Below, piece after piece: positions 49,803 to 59,499 of a DNA stretch of 64,000 nt. The stretch is taken from the NCBI RefSeq assembly GCF_014646755.1, contig NZ_BMNW01000003.1, forward strand, positions 496,001 to 560,000. Reading direction: 5' to 3'. A program made the position numbers and the translations under genes. Source of the DNA: Pseudomonas asuensis (GTDB lineage: Bacteria > Pseudomonadota > Gammaproteobacteria > Pseudomonadales > Pseudomonadaceae). Under the pieces are notes generated by a model, which worked only from the letters and a program-made list of their open reading frames with translations, was not told the DNA's origin and did not search any database. Position 1 is the first letter of the stretch. Each line of letters opens with the position of its first letter.

Positions 49803-49888
49803 ACTGATTTAAGTTAGGGCAGACTTATCAGTAAATAATTGGCTAGGCGTACCGTTTAAATTAGTCAGCCATATTGAACGGTACCTAG
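49803..49888 (+). other. Two tandem bulged hairpins between usg and fimV
   Basis: Hairpin 1 pairs ACTGAT-TT-AAGT (49803-49814) with ACTTATCAGT (49823-49832). Hairpin 2 pairs CTAG-GC-GTACCGTT (49843-49856) with AACGGTACCTAG (49877-49888). Each has a 10-12-bp stem broken by one 2-nt bulge on the 5' side. Neither is followed by a T tract. They end 41 bases before the fimV ATG and may be leader RNA structures or protein-binding sites. Confidence 0.5.
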
Positions 49889-49929
49889 GTAAGCAAATCT
49901 GCTGCCGACAGAAATCATAAGGGAAAGCT

Positions 49930-52701
49930 ATGGTTCGGGTTCGAAAATTAGTGCTAGCAATCGCGGCGGCATCCGCCTTTGCGTCAGGAGCGACGTATGG
50001 TCTTGGCCTCGGTGATATTCATTTGAATTCATCGCTGAATCAGCCATTCAATGCGGTCATTGACCTCAAGGATGTTCGCGACCTCTCAGCAGAAGAATTG
50101 CGTCCCGTTCTGGCTTCCCCTGAAGATTTCAGTAAAGCCGGCGTCGATAGAAATTATTTTCTGACCGATCTTAAATTTACGCCCGAAGTCCGTGCTGATG
50201 GGCGTAGCGTTATCCGCATTACTTCGTCCAGGCCTGTCCGTGAGCCTTACTTGAACTTCCTTCTGGAAGTGAGCTGGCCGAGCGGGCGTGTGCTTCGTGA
50301 GTACACTGTTCTATTAGACCCACCGCTTTACACGCCCCAAACGGCAGCTGCACCAGTGGCACCTGTAACAGCGCCAGCGGCACCCATGTCTCCGCGTCCA
50401 GCGGCTACCCCCGTACCCTCAAGCACAACGGGTATGCCTGTCACCATGAGCGGCGAGTATAGGACCAGCCCGAAAGATACGTTATGGGAAGTAGCTGATC
50501 GCACTCGCCCTAGCGATAACGTATCTGTACATCAGATGATGCTGGCGATTCAAGATCGCAATCCAAGTGCTTTCCTGAGCAATAACATCAACCTGATGAA
50601 GAGCGGGCAGGTTCTTCGTTTGCCTAACGATGAGCAAATCAGAGTGCGCTCACAGCGTCAGGCACTGGAAGAAGTAGCGGCTCAAAATCGTGCTTGGCGT
50701 GGTGGTCTTCAGGCGGCAGACGCTGCCAATGTTCCCGGTTCTCCTCGGCAGATCGATGCTACCAACAAGCAAGGTCCTGCGAATGAGCCTGTTACAGCGG
50801 AGCAGCAGGATAATCTGCGCCTGCTTTCCGGCCAGCAGGGAAAATCAGCTTCTGGTAGCGATCAGGGAAACAGCGGCACCAATCAGGCTCTAGCTGACAA
50901 GCTATCAGTGACGCAGGAAAGCCTAGACTCGACTCGTCGTGAAAACGAAGAGCTGAAGAGTCGCATGGGCGATCTGCAAAGCCAACTAGACAAATTACAA
51001 AAGCTGATGCAGCTCAAAGATGCTCAGCTAGCACAGTTGCAGGCTTCGGCTGCTAATCAAGGCGCTACACCAGAGCCTGCAGAGGCTCCGGCTCCAGTAA
51101 TTACTCCGCCAGCTGCAGCTCCAGAGGGCGAGCCTGCTCAACCTGTAGTTGAGCAGAATATGCCTGAGCAAGTGGATGCTGTGCCTCCCACTATGCCAGA
51201 AGATACTGCGCCAGAGGCAACGGGTGATAAGGCCGAACCAGCCGAAGAGCCGGCTACTCCCTCCGCTGCGCCGGCCATGCCTGCCACTGCGGCCCCGGCT
51301 CAGCCTGCTGAATCAGCTGAAGAGCCATCGAGTTTCCTTGATCAGATATTTGGAAACTCGTTGTGGTTAGGCGTAATTGGCGGTAGTGCGCTGCTGGCCC
51401 TGCTTGTTCTTCTTATGGTCATTTCCCGTCGAAATGCCATGCGTGAAGCCGAGCGTGAAGCGGCGCTGGAGGAAGAACAGTCAATCGGGGCTTATCGTGT
51501 CGACCCTGACATCCATGAAAGCAGTCTGGATGGCTTGGATATAAGTGATCTGTCCGAAAATAATCTGGATCATCAAAATGCTGATGCCAAGCAGGCTTCT
51601 GATGCACTAGGTCAAGCCGATATCTATATGGCCTACGGACGCTTCAATCAAGCTGCTGATGTTCTGCAGAAGGCCAGCGATGAGGAGCCGCATCGTACTG
51701 ATCTGCGTTTGAAGCTTATGGAAGTGTACGCCGAGATGGGTGACCGTGATGGTTTCATCCGCCAGGAAGATGAACTGCGCGAGATTGGCGGTTCTCAGAC
51801 TGAGGTAGAGCAGCTTAAGTCCCGTTACCCAGCAATGGCTGCTGCCGCTGCGGCAACGGTGCTAGGTGCTGCAGCTCTGGCTGCTGCACATGAGGTCAGT
51901 GAGTCTGAGGAGCATCGTCTTGACGAGCCCGCTAGTGCTGAAAAGCTGGATGATGATTTCGATCTGAACTTCGATGATTTCAAGCTGGATGAGACCGAAG
52001 AGCCGGAAGTAGTGCGTGAGGAGGCAAATACCTTCGATTTCACGGCAGAAGAGACAACCGCTCAAGCTACCAAGGATGACGACTTTGACTTCAACTTCGA
52101 TCTTTCAAGTGATTCGGATCGTCCGGTAACTGAACATACGGCCCTGAATGATGAGTTCTCGCTTGATTTGAACGATTCGGAGCATAACGCTACGTCTGTC
52201 GCTTCTAATGAGCCTGCTGTTCATGCTCCAGAGGATGACTTCAGCCTTGATTTGCCTGAGAGCGAAACCAAGTCTTCAGATATAAATGATCTGTCCGATG
52301 ATTTTGATCTTTCTGTTGATGAGGCTGAGCCAGTAGCTGACCGTGAGGCTGATGAAGTAGTGACTCCACAGGAGCATAGCTTCGAGGCTGAGCTTCAGCG
52401 TGCCAATGCTGATCTTGAAAACGTCGATTCTGAGGCTCGGGAAGAGGTTGCGGCTGAAGAGCGCAAAGATGAAAATGTTGCCGACTTTGGCAGTTTCTCT
52501 GCTGATAATGGCTCTAGCCTTGATGACGATTTCGACTTCCTCTCCGGTGAAGATGAGACGGCAACCAAGCTGGATCTGGCGCGTGCCTATATCGATATGG
52601 GCGACGCAGATGGAGCAAAAGATATCCTTGATGAGATTTTGGCTGAAGGTAGTGATGCCCAGCGTAATGAAGCTCGCGAGATGTTGGCCCAGTTGAGTTA
52701 A
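49930..52701 (+). CDS. fimV: FimV, polar peptidoglycan-binding hub protein
   Basis: This 923-aa inner-membrane protein is needed in pseudomonads for type IV pilus assembly, twitching and polar cAMP signalling. It has a signal peptide (1-25), a FimV N-terminal domain (to about 140), a Pro/Ala linker and a LysM domain (about 173-235). A coiled coil (about 325-375) and a second Pro/Ala/Glu stretch precede a single TM helix (about 476-500). The cytoplasmic part is strongly acidic, with repeats of the FDLNFDDF type. The C-terminal TPR motif (about 877-923) ends in DLARAYIDMGDADGAKDIL. Full length and intact. truA follows 2 bases later. Confidence 0.95.
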   Translation: MVRVRKLVLAIAAASAFASGATYGLGLGDIHLNSSLNQPFNAVIDLKDVRDLSAEELRPVLASPEDFSKAGVDRNYFLTDLKFTPEVRADGRSVIRITSSRPVREPYLNFLLEVSWPSGRVLREYTVLLDPPLYTPQTAAAPVAPVTAPAAPMSPRPAATPVPSSTTGMPVTMSGEYRTSPKDTLWEVADRTRPSDNVSVHQMMLAIQDRNPSAFLSNNINLMKSGQVLRLPNDEQIRVRSQRQALEEVAAQNRAWRGGLQAADAANVPGSPRQIDATNKQGPANEPVTAEQQDNLRLLSGQQGKSASGSDQGNSGTNQALADKLSVTQESLDSTRRENEELKSRMGDLQSQLDKLQKLMQLKDAQLAQLQASAANQGATPEPAEAPAPVITPPAAAPEGEPAQPVVEQNMPEQVDAVPPTMPEDTAPEATGDKAEPAEEPATPSAAPAMPATAAPAQPAESAEEPSSFLDQIFGNSLWLGVIGGSALLALLVLLMVISRRNAMREAEREAALEEEQSIGAYRVDPDIHESSLDGLDISDLSENNLDHQNADAKQASDALGQADIYMAYGRFNQAADVLQKASDEEPHRTDLRLKLMEVYAEMGDRDGFIRQEDELREIGGSQTEVEQLKSRYPAMAAAAAATVLGAAALAAAHEVSESEEHRLDEPASAEKLDDDFDLNFDDFKLDETEEPEVVREEANTFDFTAEETTAQATKDDDFDFNFDLSSDSDRPVTEHTALNDEFSLDLNDSEHNATSVASNEPAVHAPEDDFSLDLPESETKSSDINDLSDDFDLSVDEAEPVADREADEVVTPQEHSFEAELQRANADLENVDSEAREEVAAEERKDENVADFGSFSADNGSSLDDDFDFLSGEDETATKLDLARAYIDMGDADGAKDILDEILAEGSDAQRNEAREMLAQLS

Positions 52702-52703
52702 GT

Positions 52704-53561
52704 ATGATTGAGAGTGTTAACACAGCGGCAGCCGAGGAGGCTGCCGCTGGCGTTTCAAGGATAGCCCTTGGCGTAGAATATATGGGAGCGCGTTACCGCG
52801 GCTGGCAAAGGCAGCAGGCTGGCGTTTCGTCAGTTCAGGAAACGCTTGAAAAAGCATTGAGTCGCGTGGCTGCTCAGCCCGTAACGCTTTCCTGTGCAGG
52901 CCGTACAGACGCAGCCGTACATGCTAGCGGTCAGGTTGTGCATTTCGACACCTGTGTTGACCGTCCGCTTCATGCATGGGTACTGGGGGCAAATGCCAAT
53001 CTGCCTAAAGACATCAGTGTCACATGGGCCAAACCTATGCCCAGACATTTTGATGCACGTTTTTCGGCGATTGCACGTCGATATCGCTATGTGATTTACA
53101 ACGATCCTATTCGTCCGGCGCATTTGGCAGAACAGGTTACCTGGAATCACCGGCCACTGGATGTCGAGCGAATGCAAAGAGCTGCTTCGGTGCTGGTAGG
53201 AACGCACGATTTTACATCGTTTCGTGCACAACAATGCCAGGCCAAGTCACCCGTTAAAACTGTACATCATTTGCAAGTACAGGTTTTTGGCTGCTTTATT
53301 GTTCTCGATATCAGGGCGAGTGCCTTTTTACACCATATGGTACGAAACATAGCTGGCGTATTGATGACGATTGGGGCTGGCGAACGTTCTGTGGAATGGG
53401 CTGCTCAGGTGTTGCATGCACGTGATCGCAAGGCCGGAGGCGTGACAGCTCACCCGTATGGACTGTATCTGGTCAGGGTTGAATACCCCGAGGAATTCGA
53501 CTTGCCCGATCGCTACCTGGGGCCGCATTTTCTGTCAGCCTTGCCTGATATAGCGAACTGA
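52704..53561 (+). CDS. truA: tRNA pseudouridine(38-40) synthase
   Basis: This 285-aa synthase makes pseudouridine at positions 38-40 of the tRNA anticodon stem. Catalytic Asp69 is in CAGRTDAAVHASGQVVHF, and IALGVEYMGARYRGWQRQ is the usual N-terminal block, here preceded by an extra 20 residues. FLHHMVRNIAGVLMTIGAG is also characteristic. It starts 2 bases after the fimV stop and lacks a strong ribosome site, suggesting coupling to fimV translation. Confidence 0.95.
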   Translation: MIESVNTAAAEEAAAGVSRIALGVEYMGARYRGWQRQQAGVSSVQETLEKALSRVAAQPVTLSCAGRTDAAVHASGQVVHFDTCVDRPLHAWVLGANANLPKDISVTWAKPMPRHFDARFSAIARRYRYVIYNDPIRPAHLAEQVTWNHRPLDVERMQRAASVLVGTHDFTSFRAQQCQAKSPVKTVHHLQVQVFGCFIVLDIRASAFLHHMVRNIAGVLMTIGAGERSVEWAAQVLHARDRKAGGVTAHPYGLYLVRVEYPEEFDLPDRYLGPHFLSALPDIAN

Positions 53562-53616
53562 CTAAGTTTCTGCCTTCTGATACCATCGTCTGATTTTTCA
53601 GTATGGGTGAGAAGAC

Positions 53617-54237
53617 GTGTCAGCGGTCCGCGTGAAAATCTGTGGAATCACCTGCGTCGAGGATGCATTGGCTGCCGCTCATGCGGGAGCCGATGCTATC
53701 GGGCTCGTCTTTTATCAAAAAAGCCCCCGTTCTGTATCGGTTGCTCAAGCCAAACGCATCATTTCAGCACTGCCTCCGTTTGTGACAACGGTAGGGCTTT
53801 TCGTGGATGCGTCCCGCTGCGAAATTGACGAAACGCTGGATGCTTTGCCGCTTGATCTACTGCAGTTTCATGGTGACGAGACGGCTGCCGAATGCTCGCG
53901 ATATCGGCGCCCTTACATGAAAGCCCTAAGGATGAAGCCGGGCGAGGATATTGCTGCCCGCTGTCATGAATACGCCAGTGCAAGCGCTATCTTGCTCGAC
54001 ACTTATGTGCAGGGTATTCCGGGGGGGACAGGGCAGGCATTCGATTGGGCTCAGGTTCCACAGGGGCTATGTAAACCCATTGTGTTGGCAGGAGGATTGG
54101 CAGTTGAAAATGTCGCCAATGCTATCGCCAGAGTGCGTCCTTATGCTGTCGATGTCAGCGGAGGGGTAGAAGCCTCCAAAGGCATAAAGGATCACGAAAA
54201 AGTTCGTGCATTCATTGATGCTGTAAGGCGTGGCTGA
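53617..54237 (+). CDS. trpF: Phosphoribosylanthranilate isomerase
   Basis: This 206-aa TIM-barrel enzyme of tryptophan synthesis performs an Amadori rearrangement. VKICGIT carries the catalytic Cys, the catalytic Asp lies in [10 protein letters not shown] and [13 protein letters not shown] is the phosphate-binding region; [14 protein letters not shown] closes the barrel. It starts with GTG behind GGGTGAGAAG. It follows truA and precedes accD, with a 278-base gap; trpA and trpB are not in the window. Confidence 0.95.
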   Translation: MSAVRVKICGITCVEDALAAAHAGADAIGLVFYQKSPRSVSVAQAKRIISALPPFVTTVGLFVDASRCEIDETLDALPLDLLQFHGDETAAECSRYRRPYMKALRMKPGEDIAARCHEYASASAILLDTYVQGIPGGTGQAFDWAQVPQGLCKPIVLAGGLAVENVANAIARVRPYAVDVSGGVEASKGIKDHEKVRAFIDAVRRG

Positions 54238-54323
54238 TGTTGAGGCGGCTACGTGAGACCATGTGACGACAACCGGACTAGGACCGTCAACAGGCTAGAT
54301 TAGGCCCGAACTCAGTTTGGGTC

Positions 54324-54515
54324 ATCATTGATTTTCTACCCAATGATTAAGGGTAGGGGTTAGGTTGGGCTAATCCGTTAGGGTAGAGCCTGGGTGGGTC
54401 GTTGAGTTAAGCATGTTGCTTAATCTCCGCCTGCCATTAATTCATAATTCGCTCAGGGATTGTGTTTCGAGCTAAAGCTCGATACATGCGAGCCCATGCA
54501 AGTGGAGAGTAATGC
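54324..54515 (+). other. G-rich and hairpin-containing accD upstream region
   Basis: The trpF-accD gap holds a hairpin ATCATTG/CAATGAT (54324-54330 with 54341-54347), then GGGTAGGGGTTAGGTTGGG and further GGG tracts (54351-54398), then a hairpin TCGAGC-TAAA-GCTCGA (54467-54482) close to the accD ribosome site. The six G3+ tracts could form an extended-loop G-quadruplex. I see no gene here and no clear promoter. Confidence 0.4.
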
Positions 54516-55385
54516 ATGAGCAATTGGCTGGTAGATAAACTGATTCCTTCGATCATGCGTTCCGAAGTGAAACGCAGTTCTGTACCTGAAGGGCTTTGGC
54601 ATAAGTGTCCTTCTTGCGAGTCGGTGCTTTACCGCCCGGAGCTGGAAAAGAACCTTGATGTCTGCATGAAATGTGGTCATCACATGCGTATCAATGCCCG
54701 CCGTCGTCTGGATATCTTTTTGGATGCCGAGGGTCGCGAAGAGTTGGGTGCTGAGCTTGAGCCTGTTGATCGCCTCAAGTTTCGAGATAGCAAGAAATAT
54801 AAAGATCGCCTGGTAGCCGCTCAAAAAGAGACGGGTGAAAAGGATGCTCTGATTGCCATGACGGGTTCGCTGATGGGTATGCCCGTTGCAGTCTGTGCAT
54901 TTGAGTTCTCATTCATGGGTGGCTCCATGGGCGCTGTGGTAGGTGAGCGCTTTGTACGTGCAGCCAATGCGGCGCTTGAGCAGCGCTGTCCGCTCATTTG
55001 CTTCTCGGCATCGGGTGGTGCTCGCATGCAAGAAGCCTTGATTTCTCTAATGCAGATGGCCAAAACCTCCGCCGTATTGGCGCACCTGCGTGAGGAAGGT
55101 ATTCCGTTCATTTCTGTATTAACAGACCCTGTTTATGGCGGTGTTTCGGCTAGTTTGGCCATGCTGGGTGATGTGATTGTTGCTGAGCCCAAGGCGCTTA
55201 TTGGCTTCGCAGGCCCTCGGGTTATTGAACAGACGGTACGCGAAAAGCTTCCAGAAGGTTTCCAGCGTAGTGAGTTCCTGCTTGAGCATGGTGCGGTAGA
55301 TATCATTGTGCCGCGTGCAGAGCTGCGCACTCGTCTTGCCAAGTTACTGGCTACCCTACAAAACGTTCCTAGCCCGGCAGCCTGA
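54516..55385 (+). CDS. accD: Acetyl-CoA carboxylase carboxyltransferase subunit beta
   Basis: This 289-aa zinc-containing subunit transfers CO2 from biotin to acetyl-CoA, forming malonyl-CoA with AccA. The N-terminal four-Cys zinc ribbon is CPSC with CMKCGHH (about 31-53); it also binds mRNA in E. coli. The crotonase core contains [18 protein letters not shown] and [22 protein letters not shown]. The stop overlaps the folC ATG by one base (TGATG), indicating coupling. A frame-shifted ATG four bases upstream is ignored. Confidence 0.97.
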   Translation: MSNWLVDKLIPSIMRSEVKRSSVPEGLWHKCPSCESVLYRPELEKNLDVCMKCGHHMRINARRRLDIFLDAEGREELGAELEPVDRLKFRDSKKYKDRLVAAQKETGEKDALIAMTGSLMGMPVAVCAFEFSFMGGSMGAVVGERFVRAANAALEQRCPLICFSASGGARMQEALISLMQMAKTSAVLAHLREEGIPFISVLTDPVYGGVSASLAMLGDVIVAEPKALIGFAGPRVIEQTVREKLPEGFQRSEFLLEHGAVDIIVPRAELRTRLAKLLATLQNVPSPAA

Positions 55386-56671
55386 TGAATAACAAGTCCC
55401 TGGCCGATTGGCTGAGTTACCTGGAACAATTGCATCCTACTGCCATTGATATGGGGTTGGACCGCTCACGCAAGGTGGCTCAGGCGCTTGCGCTGGGGCG
55501 CTTGGCCCCCCGCGTCGTTACTGTGACGGGGACAAATGGTAAGGGATCAACCTGTGCGTTCCTGGCTCGATTGTTAGGTGCGTCAGGGTTGCGCGTTGGT
55601 GTTTACAGCTCGCCTCACTTACTGCGCTATAACGAGCGTGTTTCCATTGATGGGCAAGAGGTTGATGACCAGGCGTTGTGTGAGGCGTTTGCTGCCGTTG
55701 AGGCTGCGCGTGGAGAGACCTCACTAACGTATTTCGAGATGGGCACGCTTGCGGCCTTTTGGTTGTTTGCGCGTGCCAGGCTTGATGTGGTCGTTTTGGA
55801 AGTTGGTCTTGGTGGTCGTCTGGATGCGGTTAACCTGATCGATGCCGATCTTGCTCTTGTAACGAGTATCGGCCTGGATCATGCGGAGTGGCTGGGGAAT
55901 ACTCGAGAAAGCGTAGCGTTTGAAAAAGCAGGTATTTTCCGTCCAGGAAAGCCTGCCTTATGCGGTGATCTTGATCCGCCGGCTCCGTTGTTTGAGCAGG
56001 CTAGCCGCTTAGGTACTCCATTGTTGTGCCGGGGTAAGGACTTCGATCTCCTCATGGAGCCAAACAGCTGGTTTTGGAAGGGTATCGCCGCCAATGGTGA
56101 TGTTTTGACATTGCCAGGTATTCCGTTCCTGGACCTCCCTATGGAAAACGCTGCGCTGGCTCTGCAGGCGTATGCGCTGCTCGATATCGAATGGGTGCCC
56201 GAGAAGATAGTCCAGGCACTTGTTGACACGCATGTAACGGGGCGGCTAGATCGCCGTCCAGTACGTGTTGGTCACAAGCAGGTGCACTTGCTACTGGATG
56301 TAGGCCATAACCCTCATGCGGTGGAATATCTGGCCAGGCGATTGTCGGTGCGTCCGCCCAGAGGGCGGCGATTGGCTGTGTTTGGTTTGCTTTCCGATAA
56401 GGATCTGCAGGGAGTTATTGCGCCGCTGCTTCCACTGGTTAGCGAGTGGTTTGTGGCTGAACTACCAACGCCTAGAAGCCGTGCTGCGCAAGAGTTGGCT
56501 GTAGAGCTGCATAACCAAGGGCAGACCGTACAGTGTTGCGACAATATCATGGGTGCATTGAGCGCAGCGGTTGAAAGTGCTACAGAGGACGATGAAATCG
56601 TGGTGCTGGGGTCTTTCTACAGTGTGGCAGAGGCGCTAGGCTGGTTGCACAGTCACGCAGGAGGAAAATAA
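55385..56671 (+). CDS. folC: Dihydrofolate synthase/folylpolyglutamate synthase
   Basis: This 428-aa Mur-ligase-family enzyme adds glutamate to dihydropteroate and folates. The P-loop is VTGTNGKGSTCAFL (about 48-61); other signatures are VYSSPHLLRYNERVSIDG, LEVGLGGRLDAVN and GHNPHAVEYLARRL. It is coupled to accD by a one-base overlap and followed 3 bases later by dedD. The co-occurrence accD-folC-dedD-cvpA-purF is shared with E. coli. Confidence 0.96.
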   Translation: MNNKSLADWLSYLEQLHPTAIDMGLDRSRKVAQALALGRLAPRVVTVTGTNGKGSTCAFLARLLGASGLRVGVYSSPHLLRYNERVSIDGQEVDDQALCEAFAAVEAARGETSLTYFEMGTLAAFWLFARARLDVVVLEVGLGGRLDAVNLIDADLALVTSIGLDHAEWLGNTRESVAFEKAGIFRPGKPALCGDLDPPAPLFEQASRLGTPLLCRGKDFDLLMEPNSWFWKGIAANGDVLTLPGIPFLDLPMENAALALQAYALLDIEWVPEKIVQALVDTHVTGRLDRRPVRVGHKQVHLLLDVGHNPHAVEYLARRLSVRPPRGRRLAVFGLLSDKDLQGVIAPLLPLVSEWFVAELPTPRSRAAQELAVELHNQGQTVQCCDNIMGALSAAVESATEDDEIVVLGSFYSVAEALGWLHSHAGGK

Positions 56672-56674
56672 GGA

Positions 56675-57334
56675 ATGGATCGAGTGCTCAAGCAGCGTAT
56701 CGTTGGGGCATTGGTGCTACTTGCTCTGGCCATTGTATTCATACCAATGCTTTTTACTCGCCAGGATGAAGCTCGCCAGGTTGTTGTCGAGCCTGCACCT
56801 CAGCCCCAGACTCCAGCTATGCCGGAGGTTGCTGTAAAGCCGGTAGAAACACCAGAGGTCATACCTGATAAAGCTGAGAGTGCTTCTTCGCTACCCAGCG
56901 CGCCTATAACGGCCGTGCCGGAGATATCCAATTCAGATGCGCCTGTTGCTCAGGCCTCACAGCCATCTGCTCCTGCCTCTCAATCCAATACGCCAGCTGT
57001 AGCACAGGCACCACAGGCCAAACCTGCTCCAGCGACACCACCTGCGCAGCCAGCTCCAGCCGCTCAGCCAGAAAAGCGTTTGGATACTAATGATTTACCT
57101 GTCAGTTGGTCAGTGCAGTTAGCCAGTCTTTCCAACAAGGCCCGCGCAAACGAGCTGCAAAATACGCTGCGTAGCCAGGGCTACAATGCCTATGTGCGTA
57201 GCGTCGACGGGATGAATCGTGTATTTGTAGGTCCTGTGGTTGATCGAGGAGAGGCCGACCGTTTGCGCGATCAATTAAGTCGCCAGCAGAAGGTAAATGG
57301 CTTTGTAGTGCGTTTCCAGCCGGAACGCGGTTAA
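56675..57334 (+). CDS. dedD: DedD-like SPOR-domain septal protein
   Basis: This 219-aa bitopic protein has TM helix about 9-25, a long Pro/Ala/Gln-rich periplasmic linker (about 35-135) and a C-terminal SPOR domain (about 140-219; WSVQLASLSNKARANELQNTLRSQGYN). SPOR domains bind denuded glycan strands at the division septum. GGAGG precedes the start. A hairpin with T tract follows immediately, just before cvpA. Confidence 0.93.
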   Translation: MDRVLKQRIVGALVLLALAIVFIPMLFTRQDEARQVVVEPAPQPQTPAMPEVAVKPVETPEVIPDKAESASSLPSAPITAVPEISNSDAPVAQASQPSAPASQSNTPAVAQAPQAKPAPATPPAQPAPAAQPEKRLDTNDLPVSWSVQLASLSNKARANELQNTLRSQGYNAYVRSVDGMNRVFVGPVVDRGEADRLRDQLSRQQKVNGFVVRFQPERG

Positions 57335-57342
57335 CCAAATCG

Positions 57343-57375
57343 AAAGGCTCTGCTAATATGCAGGGCCTTTTTTAG
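57343..57375 (+). terminator. Terminator-like hairpin between dedD and cvpA
   Basis: An 11-bp stem with one T-G pair (57343-57353 with 57360-57370) is followed by TTTTTAG. It lies 15-45 bases before the cvpA start, so cvpA-purF may have their own promoter or depend on readthrough. Confidence 0.65.
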
Positions 57376-57389
57376 TTGTGGGTCTCACC

Positions 57390-57929
57390 GTGGGCTTCAC
57401 TTGGGCGGATTGGGCGATCGTAGGCGTTATCGCCATTTCCAGTTTGATTAGCTTGAAGCGTGGCTTTGTAAAGGAAGCACTTTCATTGCTGACATGGATA
57501 GTGGCAGGTGCTATTGCATGGCTGTTCGGCGGTGCGCTATCTCAATATTTCAATGACTATATCCAGATTCCTTCAGGGCGTATCATTGCTGCGTGCGCGT
57601 TGTTGTTCATTGCTACGTTGATGGTAGGGGCTCTGGTCAATTTCCTTCTGGGAGAGTTGATCCGGGTTACCGGACTATCAGGTACTGACCGTTTTCTTGG
57701 AATGGCTTTCGGAGCCGCGCGTGGCGGTCTGCTGATCGTCGTACTGGTAGGGCTTCTGAGCCTTGCTCCGGTACAGCAGGATCCCTGGTGGCAGCAGTCT
57801 GTATTACTGCCCCATTTTCTTTTGGTAGCTGACTGGTCTAAGAACTTCATGTTGGGGTTCGCAGGAAACTGGATGACTCAGGCAGCCGTACCACACACGC
57901 TTAATGGGCTGGGTGGCATTACCAAATAA
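57390..57929 (+). CDS. cvpA: CvpA-family membrane protein
   Basis: This 179-aa protein has four transmembrane helices (about 4-20, 30-50, 62-84, 102-122) and is named for colicin V production in E. coli. It is also linked to envelope and bile tolerance. [24 protein letters not shown] and GGALSQYF are family segments. The start is uncertain: GTG 57390 gives the usual short N-terminus (MGFTW), while GTG 57378 adds four residues. Neither has a clear ribosome site, and a terminator-like hairpin stands upstream. It precedes purF by 53 bases. Confidence 0.88.
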   Translation: MGFTWADWAIVGVIAISSLISLKRGFVKEALSLLTWIVAGAIAWLFGGALSQYFNDYIQIPSGRIIAACALLFIATLMVGALVNFLLGELIRVTGLSGTDRFLGMAFGAARGGLLIVVLVGLLSLAPVQQDPWWQQSVLLPHFLLVADWSKNFMLGFAGNWMTQAAVPHTLNGLGGITK

Positions 57930-57982
57930 ACGATGCGTTGACGCATCCAATCGAACTAGTCTTAACAGTGGGGTTCCGTCAC

Positions 57983-59488
57983 ATGTGTGGCATCGTTGGC
58001 ATTGTGGGCAAATCAAACGTCAACCAGGCGTTATATGACGCGCTCACCGTCCTACAACATCGTGGCCAGGATGCAGCTGGCATAGTGACCAGTCTGGACG
58101 GAAAGCTGTACCTGCGTAAGGACAACGGACTGGTTCGGGATGTGTTTCAGCAGCGGCATATGCAGCGCCTGGTTGGAAACATCGGTATTGGCCACGTTCG
58201 TTATCCAACCGCCGGCAGCTCATCTTCCGCTGAGGCGCAGCCGTTTTACGTAAACTCACCTTACGGTATTACGTTAGCCCATAACGGCAACTTGACCAAT
58301 GTGACGCAACTTTCTCAAGAAATTTATGAGTCAGATCTGCGCCATGTAAATACCAACTCTGACTCGGAAGTGCTGCTCAACGTTTTTGCGCATGAGCTGG
58401 CTGTGCGTAACAAATTGCAGCCTACGGAGGATGACGTATTTGCGGCCGTCTCCGGTGTACACGAACGCTGCCGGGGTGGATATGCCGTCATTGCCATGAT
58501 TACCGGTTATGGCATGGTCGGTTTCCGCGATCCTAACGCTATTCGCCCTATTGTATTCGGCCAGCGTCATACCGAAAAAGGCGTCGAGTACATGGTCGCC
58601 TCGGAAAGCGTATCGCTAGACGTCTTGGGCTTTACCCTCATTCGTGACCTTGCCCCGGGCGAGGCGGTTTACATCACCGAAGACGGTCGCTTGTTTACTC
58701 GCCAGTGCGCGGCGAACCCCAAGTATGCGCCATGCATTTTCGAGCACGTCTACCTGGCTCGCCCGGACTCCATCATCGACGGCATTTCTGTTTACAAGGC
58801 GCGGCTGCGCATGGGTGAAAAGCTTGCCGAGAAGATTCAGCGGGAGCGTCCAGATCATGGTATTGATGTAGTCATCCCGATTCCGGATACCAGTCGTACA
58901 GCCGCACTTGAGTTGGCGAATCATTTAGGCGTCAAGTTCCGCGAGGGCTTCGTCAAGAATCGCTATATTGGGCGCACGTTCATCATGCCAGGCCAGGCAG
59001 CGCGGAAGAAATCAGTCCGCCAGAAGCTAAATGCCATTGAGCTGGAGTTTCGTGGCAAGAATGTCATGTTGGTTGATGATTCCATTGTTCGGGGTACGAC
59101 CTGCAAGCAAATCATTCAGATGGCCCGTGAAGCTGGCGCAAAGAATGTGTATTTCTGCTCTGCAGCACCTGCGGTGCGGTACCCCAATGTCTATGGCATC
59201 GATATGCCAAGCGTCCATGAACTGATTGCACACGGTCGCTCCACGGAGGACGTTGCCCGGTTGATTGGTACGGACTGGCTTATCTATCAGGATCTCAATG
59301 ATCTGGTTGATGCGGTGCGTGGGGGGAATCCGAGTATCGAAAACTTCGACTGCGCAGTATTTGATGGTCAGTACATCACCGGTGATGTTGATGAAGCCTA
59401 CCTGCTCAATATTGAGCAGGCTCGTAATGATGCAGCTAAAACTACAGCGCATACGGTAAACGCTATCATCGACCTATATAACGACTGA
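57983..59488 (+). CDS. purF: Amidophosphoribosyltransferase
   Basis: This 501-aa enzyme performs the first committed step of purine synthesis, making phosphoribosylamine from PRPP and glutamine. ATG 57983 puts Cys2 (MCGIVGIVG) at the mature N-terminus as the glutaminase nucleophile; upstream in-frame codons are therefore excluded. The PRPP loop is [14 protein letters not shown] (about 361-374). Full length. It is followed 11 bases later by metZ. Confidence 0.97.
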   Translation: MCGIVGIVGKSNVNQALYDALTVLQHRGQDAAGIVTSLDGKLYLRKDNGLVRDVFQQRHMQRLVGNIGIGHVRYPTAGSSSSAEAQPFYVNSPYGITLAHNGNLTNVTQLSQEIYESDLRHVNTNSDSEVLLNVFAHELAVRNKLQPTEDDVFAAVSGVHERCRGGYAVIAMITGYGMVGFRDPNAIRPIVFGQRHTEKGVEYMVASESVSLDVLGFTLIRDLAPGEAVYITEDGRLFTRQCAANPKYAPCIFEHVYLARPDSIIDGISVYKARLRMGEKLAEKIQRERPDHGIDVVIPIPDTSRTAALELANHLGVKFREGFVKNRYIGRTFIMPGQAARKKSVRQKLNAIELEFRGKNVMLVDDSIVRGTTCKQIIQMAREAGAKNVYFCSAAPAVRYPNVYGIDMPSVHELIAHGRSTEDVARLIGTDWLIYQDLNDLVDAVRGGNPSIENFDCAVFDGQYITGDVDEAYLLNIEQARNDAAKTTAHTVNAIIDLYND

Positions 59489-59499
59489 GGAGCTTTTAC

